Assembly: GCA_029561355.1 (NCBI GenBank)
Contig: JAKQJD010000241.1
Span: forward strand, 1-45,039
Reading direction: 5' to 3'
Origin: Bacteroidota bacterium
GTDB lineage: Bacteria > Bacteroidota > Bacteroidia > Chitinophagales > Saprospiraceae
Length of the DNA stretch: 45,039 bases
Each line of letters opens with the position of its first letter. Within the stretch, counting starts at the first letter, position 1. Below, piece after piece: positions 40,269-45,039 of this stretch. Both the position numbers and the translations under genes were made by a program. Below the pieces are notes generated by a model that saw only the letters and a program-made list of their open reading frames with translations, had not been told where the DNA came from and ran no database searches.

Positions 40269-41786
40269 CTATTTGTACTTGGCACTTACCTGATCGAAGG
40301 TTGGAATATGCCGGTGGTGGTACATGTCAAGCACCTGGCCGTCTTTCCAGATCACAATGCCGGGGGTGGCGCGGATGATCGTTTTGAGTAATTTTTCGTC
40401 CGCTTTATAAAAAGGATAAGTAGCGCCGGTCTTTTTAGCAAAATCTGCTGAAACTTCTGCATCGCCGATTGTCGTGATAGCGTACACTTTCCAGCCTGCC
40501 TTTTGAGCGGCTTCGGCCAGCGGGTTCACCTCGTTTTTGAAGCGGTCGCCGTAAGCTGCGGTCGGAATGAATACCTCCTGCTCCACTTTTTTCTGCGAAA
40601 TGGCGCCGATGCGGCGTTGCAAATTGATGGAATCCTTGTTGATACGTATGGTATCGACTGCCCAGGTGGTATCGGACACCACAACGGTTTCCATCTGTTT
40701 GGCGCCTTCCAGGTGGTAAGCCACGATCATCATGCTGTAGTTCTTATCGTCGAGCAGTTCGTCGGTGATTTCGCCGTTTTCGCCATCCTCCACGGCAAAT
40801 TCGCTCACCTTTGTTTTGGTAATCGGCATACGTTTGCCATCCTGTTCTACGTACCAGTCCGTCTGGATCTGGTCTTTCACTTTCCATCCTTTGTCTTTCG
40901 GATATTCCTTGTAGTAGGTAATCTTGCCGGGCTCGGGTTCCATAAATTTCACTACTTCACCGGTGTTGGTATTTTCCAGCACCCAGCCGAGCACGTCGAT
41001 TTTGGCTTCGCCTTCCAGCGCCTTGCGTTCGCGCACGTGAGAACCGATGGCAAACGGACGGAAATCGACCGGCGGCAGGTTCATATACGTGCTGTACAGA
41101 CACAGCAGCAGGGATGCCAGTGTGGTTCCGCCGGTAATCATATTCCGGATTTGCGGCGTCCACAACTGATGCATGTTTCTGGAGCGCAGCAGGAACAGCA
41201 GGGCCGGGATCATCAGGCCGAGGTCCTTGAAAAACGAGATTTTAGGATCCAGTTTAATAAAGTCGCCGAAACAGCCGCAGTCGGTCACGCGCATCTGTGT
41301 TTTGATGTACGGTCCCCATTTAGCGAAATCGAAGAAATTGTCTTCCGCGGGCACGAAGCCTGTGAGGTAGGTGAAACCTGTCAGCAGGGTGAAGAAAAAC
41401 ACCAGTCCGAAAAACAGCCAGGCCGTCCATTTGCGGCTGTAACCCACGATGAGCATGGCGCCCAAAGCGATTTCCAGTACGATCATGACGATAGAAAAAC
41501 CGTTGACGTACTGCGCCATCCAGGGGAAGAGCGGCGCCATTCCGGCAAACATGTTGTTCAAACCGGAAAAAGTTTGTTCGAATGCCGCGAAATAATCCAG
41601 CATTTTATAAGCCGTACCAATAGGGTCGACGGCTTTTACCAGCCCGGAAAAAATGAACCAGACGCCGCAAAAATGCTGCAGGAATGTCCAGAACTTGTTG
41701 GTGGTTCTGCCGGCGCGTACCGTAAAATACGTGAAAATGGCGCCGATAATGGCAAAAATGACTAAAAGTACAGGTAAAGAAGTCAT
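40269..41786 (-). CDS. BT_3928-type membrane protein: DoxX-like part plus thioredoxin-like C-terminal domain
   Basis: A 505-residue inner-membrane protein. The N-terminal third has a DoxX-like arrangement of helices (about 5-25, 72-100, 117-137, 190-203 and 213-232) with FSGLVKAVDPIGTAYKMLDY (47-66) and VTDCGCFGDFIKLDPK (about 168-183), the pattern of MauE/DoxX proteins. A large soluble middle follows, and the last 80 residues resemble a thioredoxin fold (YAITTIGDAEVSADFAKKTG, TPGIVIWKDGQVLD) lacking a CxxC. It probably deals with a quinone or thiol redox partner; function unproven. It overlaps the DUF1599 stop by 4 bp; this gene pair recurs across Bacteroidota, usually with folP and tpiA, neither seen here. 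Confidence 0.85.
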   Translation of the reverse strand: MTSLPVLLVIFAIIGAIFTYFTVRAGRTTNKFWTFLQHFCGVWFIFSGLVKAVDPIGTAYKMLDYFAAFEQTFSGLNNMFAGMAPLFPWMAQYVNGFSIVMIVLEIALGAMLIVGYSRKWTAWLFFGLVFFFTLLTGFTYLTGFVPAEDNFFDFAKWGPYIKTQMRVTDCGCFGDFIKLDPKISFFKDLGLMIPALLFLLRSRNMHQLWTPQIRNMITGGTTLASLLLCLYSTYMNLPPVDFRPFAIGSHVRERKALEGEAKIDVLGWVLENTNTGEVVKFMEPEPGKITYYKEYPKDKGWKVKDQIQTDWYVEQDGKRMPITKTKVSEFAVEDGENGEITDELLDDKNYSMMIVAYHLEGAKQMETVVVSDTTWAVDTIRINKDSINLQRRIGAISQKKVEQEVFIPTAAYGDRFKNEVNPLAEAAQKAGWKVYAITTIGDAEVSADFAKKTGATYPFYKADEKLLKTIIRATPGIVIWKDGQVLDMYHHRHIPTFDQVSAKYK

Positions 41787-42346
41787 GAAAGATCGTTGTT
41801 GGTTGGTTGTTGTTCGGATAATCGGATCAGGGCGAAAGCGGCATAATTGATGATGTCGCGATAATTGGCTTCCAGTCCTTCCGAGACGAGCGTTTGCCCG
41901 GAATTATCCTCTATTTGTTTGATTCTCAATAGTTTTTGTAAAATAAGGTCCGTCATACTGCTGATGCGCATGAGGCGCCAGGCTTCGCCGTAATCGTGGT
42001 TTTTGGCCGACAGTAGCCGGACATTTTCAGCAATTTCCCGGTCATAGAGGTTGGCCACCTCCATTGCATCCAGTTCGAGCGGCGCATTGGCCGGCAGCGA
42101 CAACTGGATCATGGCCAGCACACTGTAATTGATCAGCCCTACAAATTCCGATTCGACGGAATCTGCCACCTGCTGGCTGCCTTTTTCCTCGATACTCCGG
42201 ATGCGCAGCGCTTTGATGTACAACTGATCGGTAATGCTCGAAGGCCGCAGGATGCGCCAGGCAGTACCGTAATCGGCCGTTTTTTTGACAAACAGGTCGC
42301 GGCAATGATCTGTTACTTCGCGGAATTGTTCCAGGGTGTTTTTCAT
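41783..42346 (-). CDS. DUF1599 protein with two tandem copies of the domain
   Basis: A 187-residue cytosolic protein of unknown function. The sequence is a tandem duplication: KTADYGTAWRILRPSSITDQ in the first half and KNHDYGEAWRLMRISSMTDL in the second, each followed by K.LRI..IE (IKALRIRSIE, LLRIKQIED), Q, and a helix with INY (VGLINYSVLAMIQLS, RDIINYAAFALIRLS). The family is suspected to relate to nucleotide-binding all-helical proteins, from memory and unproven. ATG 42346 is preferred, as the longer reading is not family sequence. It overlaps the next gene by 4 bp (ATGA), implying coupled expression with the DoxX-like membrane protein. Confidence 0.87.
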   Translation of the reverse strand: MKNTLEQFREVTDHCRDLFVKKTADYGTAWRILRPSSITDQLYIKALRIRSIEEKGSQQVADSVESEFVGLINYSVLAMIQLSLPANAPLELDAMEVANLYDREIAENVRLLSAKNHDYGEAWRLMRISSMTDLILQKLLRIKQIEDNSGQTLVSEGLEANYRDIINYAAFALIRLSEQQPTNNDLS

Positions 42347-42426
42347 ATCAGGCGGGCAAATATACGCGCTCCGGCATGCCTGCACCTGCCGGATACCGCA
42401 ATTTTCATTTTGTTATGAAAGATTGG

Positions 42427-43164
42427 CTATCTGTTTTGACGGTGAAAATGCGGAACCAGCAGTCCGCACGCGCCTCCGACCACAAATCCGGTGAGCACAT
42501 CGGTAAGATAATGTTTGCCGGCTTTTACCCTTAAAAAACCAACGGTGGCAGGTATCACAGCCGCGGTAGCCCACACTACCGGTTTCCAGCCGGAATCGGA
42601 ATGGTAATCAGACCAGATGCGCGCTGCGGAAAAGGTGGCCGCCGCGCTGAAGGAAGTATGGCCGGAGAAAAAGGACTGGCGGGCGTCGCGTTTCAGTTTT
42701 TCGGACAGCGGCGCGTCCGGGTTGTAACAATAAGGCCGGGGCCTGCGTACAATTTCCTTAAAAAGGCTCGTCAAAGCTAGGTCGAGCAACATGGATTCGC
42801 TTACCAGTAATACGGCGGTCGGTGCATCTTGGCGGATGTCTTTGTCCAGCAGCAATAAGGCAGGCGAAACGGCCGCCGCATACAACAGGATATCGCTGGC
42901 TTTATTGGCCCGAAGGGAGTATTGCCGGGTGACGAATCGCTCGAATTTGGGTACGGCGCTTAATTGCAACCCACCGATCTGTTCATTCGTAAAAGGTTGA
43001 TTGTGAAGATGTAAAAGAGCAGATGCTCCTATCCCGATGCCACTTCCGCCCAGCCAGGCCGCTTCGCCTTTCCACGTGGTTTTGTATGGCTTTTGTGCAA
43101 AATTTGTGCAGGTGCAACAACACAGCAGGAAGGCAATAACGACCCTGGAAGAGATTGAATTCAT
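42427..43164 (-). CDS. PAP2 family phosphatase
   Basis: A membrane or periplasmic phosphatase of the type 2 phosphatidic acid phosphatase family, 245 residues. Signal peptide or first helix at 1-23. The three motifs are complete: K136-xxxxxx-RP (KEIVRRPRP), FSGH (166-169) with catalytic H169, and R212-x5-H218-x3-D222 (RVKAGKHYLTD). Substrates could be undecaprenyl pyrophosphate, lipid A phosphate or phospholipids; the sequence does not decide. Its ATG overlaps the stop of the upstream PA-domain T9SS cargo gene by 4 bp, so the two are translationally linked. The 81 bp between its start-proximal neighbour DUF1599 and its stop show no terminator. Confidence 0.9.
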   Translation of the reverse strand: MNSISSRVVIAFLLCCCTCTNFAQKPYKTTWKGEAAWLGGSGIGIGASALLHLHNQPFTNEQIGGLQLSAVPKFERFVTRQYSLRANKASDILLYAAAVSPALLLLDKDIRQDAPTAVLLVSESMLLDLALTSLFKEIVRRPRPYCYNPDAPLSEKLKRDARQSFFSGHTSFSAAATFSAARIWSDYHSDSGWKPVVWATAAVIPATVGFLRVKAGKHYLTDVLTGFVVGGACGLLVPHFHRQNR

Positions 43165-44894
43165 TCTTTTTGTATGATAAATTTTTGGACGCTGCTTCCT
43201 GCTTTGGTAGAAATGCGAACCGCATAAGCGCCGTTTGGTAATTTCGAAACCGGGAAATTCAGGGTTTCTTCATTGAGATTTTTCCTATACTCAGTTAAAA
43301 TTTCCCGACCTGTAATATCTGTAACGGTAATCAAGGCGTCACTGGTTTCAGGTAAAGCGATTTGAATATGGAGGAAGTCTTTGGCAGGGTTGGGGTAGGT
43401 TTTGAATTCGATTCTGTTGAGGTCGACGGTGCCAATGGTGGGGCAAAAAATTGCGCCATCCAGTGCCATCCTTAACACAGGATTCGGGTTGCCGTAGAAG
43501 TTGTTCGTGCGCCATTGCCCGTCAAGATACAAAAAGGAACTTTCTTTTTCTTCTACATGGCCCTCATTCATACCCAGATACGAATACCTGTAGGAATCGG
43601 GAAAATAGGCTGCCAGCAGGTAAATTTTATTATTCTCAAGCGGTACACCTTGAAGGGCTGTATTGATATAGTACATTTCTACCCATTGGATGGCCTGGTT
43701 ATTCGCCATGCTTTGTAGTTGGCCGACTCCAATCAGGGATAAACTGGAGCCATCCGGCGCAAAATTGGAAAAGTCGGGCAGAACGTCGTCGTTCAGGACA
43801 AATAACGACAACTCTGCGTACAGATCCTGTGATCCCGCCATTTCTTCACCGGGTATTACAGAGATTCCGGCATAAGTAGCATAGAAAAGATCAAGGTTGT
43901 TTCCAGCGAGGCGATATAGATTTGCTACTCCCCAGCCTGATTCCAGGATTGTGTCCGGCCGGTAAGCCGTTTCCATCCCGGTCAGTTCTTTTGCCAATAC
44001 ATCCGCATTCGGGTTGAACCGCACGGTTCTGATATCGAGGAACGGACCCTGACTGGTGTTCCCCTGAACCGTGTATAAAACCTGTGGTATCGTGCTGCTC
44101 AAGTCGAAGGGCGCAAAAATCTGTGGAAAAGTGAACAGACTGTCCGTTACTCCATTGTCCAGTTCGGAAATAAAAAGGATATCGCTCAGTACTTCCTGGC
44201 CGTTCGCACGCTGAACGACTCCACGAATGGTAATATTTTGAAGATTAACACCACTTATATTGCTTAACCGAACGGAAAAGCGGAAAGAATCCTGCGAAAT
44301 CATGCAATGCTGTTGAACATCCTGTGCCGGAAAACCGACGCTGTTCAAAAAGACGCCCGGGCGTATCAGACATGCCTGCACATTTGGGCCCTGTTGCAGA
44401 ATGGGTTGCAGAATCTGAAAATCGGAAGGTTTTAGATAAAAAACAGGAATTTGTACAGCCGGTAATTGCCCGGCTTCTCCAAGCGCATGTTTTGAAACGG
44501 GTTGCGATTGGACGTTGTTCTTCCCCGCAATCAAAACCGCCAAAGCGCCTGCGTCCTGTGCAATACGCGCTTTTTCGGCTACGGGGCATCCGCCTTCCCA
44601 CATCAGTACGATTTTACCCTCCAGGGGCATGTTGTTCGGAATACAACCGGCAGAATCCGGAAATCCTGCCCAAATTACCGGCGCACACACGTCCTCGTGC
44701 AGTACGTCCTTCCAGTCGGAAATGCCGTAGCCGCATTCATACACATATAAGGAACTGGAAAAAGCGCCGGCAGAAACGGTCAGTTGCAGCCCGGAATCCT
44801 TCAATTCCGAACCCTGACTATAGGCATAAAAAGGAAACGTAAGAAAAAAAGCCAGGGTAAAAAGGCGTGATACGGAGTAAATTAGTCTGCTCAT
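43161..44894 (-). CDS. Secreted PA-domain protein with type A T9SS sorting domain
   Basis: A 577-residue exported protein. Signal peptide at 1-26 (ending YAYSQ). Residues about 28-185 form a protease-associated domain (GKIVLMWEGGCPVAEKARIA, AQDAGALAVLIAGKNN, LPAVQIPVFYLKPSDFQIL), here with extra cysteines. The middle (190-490) has no recognisable catalytic site; similar proteins carry an M36 fungalysin or another peptidase, absent here. The last 80 residues are the type A T9SS sorting domain (FKTYPNPAKDFLHIQI, GREILTEY, GAYAVRIST). It may be a binding protein or a decayed peptidase. It overlaps the PAP2 gene by 4 bp; a -7 box is 41 bp upstream. Confidence 0.85.
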   Translation of the reverse strand: MSRLIYSVSRLFTLAFFLTFPFYAYSQGSELKDSGLQLTVSAGAFSSSLYVYECGYGISDWKDVLHEDVCAPVIWAGFPDSAGCIPNNMPLEGKIVLMWEGGCPVAEKARIAQDAGALAVLIAGKNNVQSQPVSKHALGEAGQLPAVQIPVFYLKPSDFQILQPILQQGPNVQACLIRPGVFLNSVGFPAQDVQQHCMISQDSFRFSVRLSNISGVNLQNITIRGVVQRANGQEVLSDILFISELDNGVTDSLFTFPQIFAPFDLSSTIPQVLYTVQGNTSQGPFLDIRTVRFNPNADVLAKELTGMETAYRPDTILESGWGVANLYRLAGNNLDLFYATYAGISVIPGEEMAGSQDLYAELSLFVLNDDVLPDFSNFAPDGSSLSLIGVGQLQSMANNQAIQWVEMYYINTALQGVPLENNKIYLLAAYFPDSYRYSYLGMNEGHVEEKESSFLYLDGQWRTNNFYGNPNPVLRMALDGAIFCPTIGTVDLNRIEFKTYPNPAKDFLHIQIALPETSDALITVTDITGREILTEYRKNLNEETLNFPVSKLPNGAYAVRISTKAGSSVQKFIIQKE

Positions 44895-44935
44895 TTGTGA
44901 ATATCTATGGGTCTAATAATCAATACTATCAGAAC

Positions 44936-44943
44936 CAAAGTTA
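44936..44943 (-). promoter_or_regulatory. Candidate -7 promoter box for the PA-domain/PAP2 gene pair
   Basis: The minus strand reads TAACTTTG, a perfect TAnnTTTG, 41 bp upstream of the ATG at 44894. The nearest upstream TTG is 26 bp away, so the -33 element is uncertain. Confidence 0.4.
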
Positions 44944-45008
44944 GTCAGCCAAATTCCTGAACACCTCTTCAAATCCCGTTTCGACAATCCGCGTCACAAA
45001 TAAGAGAA

Positions 45009-45039
45009 GTGAGAGAGTGAGAGGGTGAGAGAGTGAGAG
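45009..45039. repeat. Octamer-word tandem (gtgagaga) at the right edge
   Basis: Four copies of gtgagag(a/g) run head to tail to the end of the window, the last one cut. The unit length equals that of the other word repeats in this window, so this may be the left arm of another palindrome whose right arm is outside. Confidence 0.75.

Overview
The window reads as ordinary chromosome from a member of the Bacteroidota, most likely the Saprospiria/Chitinophagia side. The grounds are: T9SS sorting domains at the C-termini of four proteins (both type A and type B), a PorT-like T9SS component beside menG/ubiE, a TonB-dependent receptor with a carboxypeptidase-regulatory-like N-domain, a DUF5686 outer-membrane protein, the lineage-typical RibB with a decayed GTP cyclohydrolase II half, the DUF1599/BT_3928-type gene pair, and several TAnnTTTG -7 boxes with no Shine-Dalgarno. 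Base composition looks close to balanced. I see no rRNA, intact tRNA, CRISPR array, prophage or transposase.

Layout: 1-6351 is a leftward run: TonB receptor (cut by the left edge), cysteine desulfurase and phosphoglucosamine mutase (4-bp overlap), alkaline phosphatase lipoprotein and LolD-like ATPase (1-bp overlap). 6490-12609 mixes a glycosyltransferase, an OppA-like lipoprotein, an exported Mn-type superoxide dismutase, a CBS protein, a DUF1684 protein and a small membrane protein. 12618-12779 is a MITE-like element. 12779-22191 holds secreted and surface proteins: DUF5686, an IgGFc-binding-like type B T9SS cargo, a prolyl oligopeptidase lipoprotein, a secreted cyanophycinase-like S51 protein and a DUF4442 thioesterase. 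22344-28936 runs rightward: YkuK-like protein, a catalytic plus non-catalytic M16 peptidase pair, YajC, a barrel protein and an AIM24-family protein. 29027-36900 is mostly leftward: coiled-coil protein, tandem universal stress protein, a two-PDZ T9SS cargo, then (after the rightward FbaB-type aldolase) porT, menG, ribB and a xylose-isomerase-like barrel. 37198-40114 is a glgA-glgC glycogen operon. 40269-44894 runs leftward: DoxX-like/thioredoxin-like protein, DUF1599, PAP2 phosphatase and a PA-domain T9SS cargo.

The most unusual property lies between the genes. All seven tail-to-tail gene pairs are separated by a long inverted repeat, usually within a few bases of both stop codons and sometimes containing them. 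The sequence differs at every site. In most, the arms are built from a short word of 7-9 bp repeated in tandem, and at two sites the arms differ in length by exactly one 8-bp word. Further members lie between same-strand genes, and one has become the C-terminal tail of the cysteine desulfurase. A second class has unique, non-repetitive arms, including a 91-bp near-perfect palindrome with a 3-nt loop. I consider this the candidate undescribed system here; its function is unknown, and transcription termination or 3'-end formation is the simplest guess.
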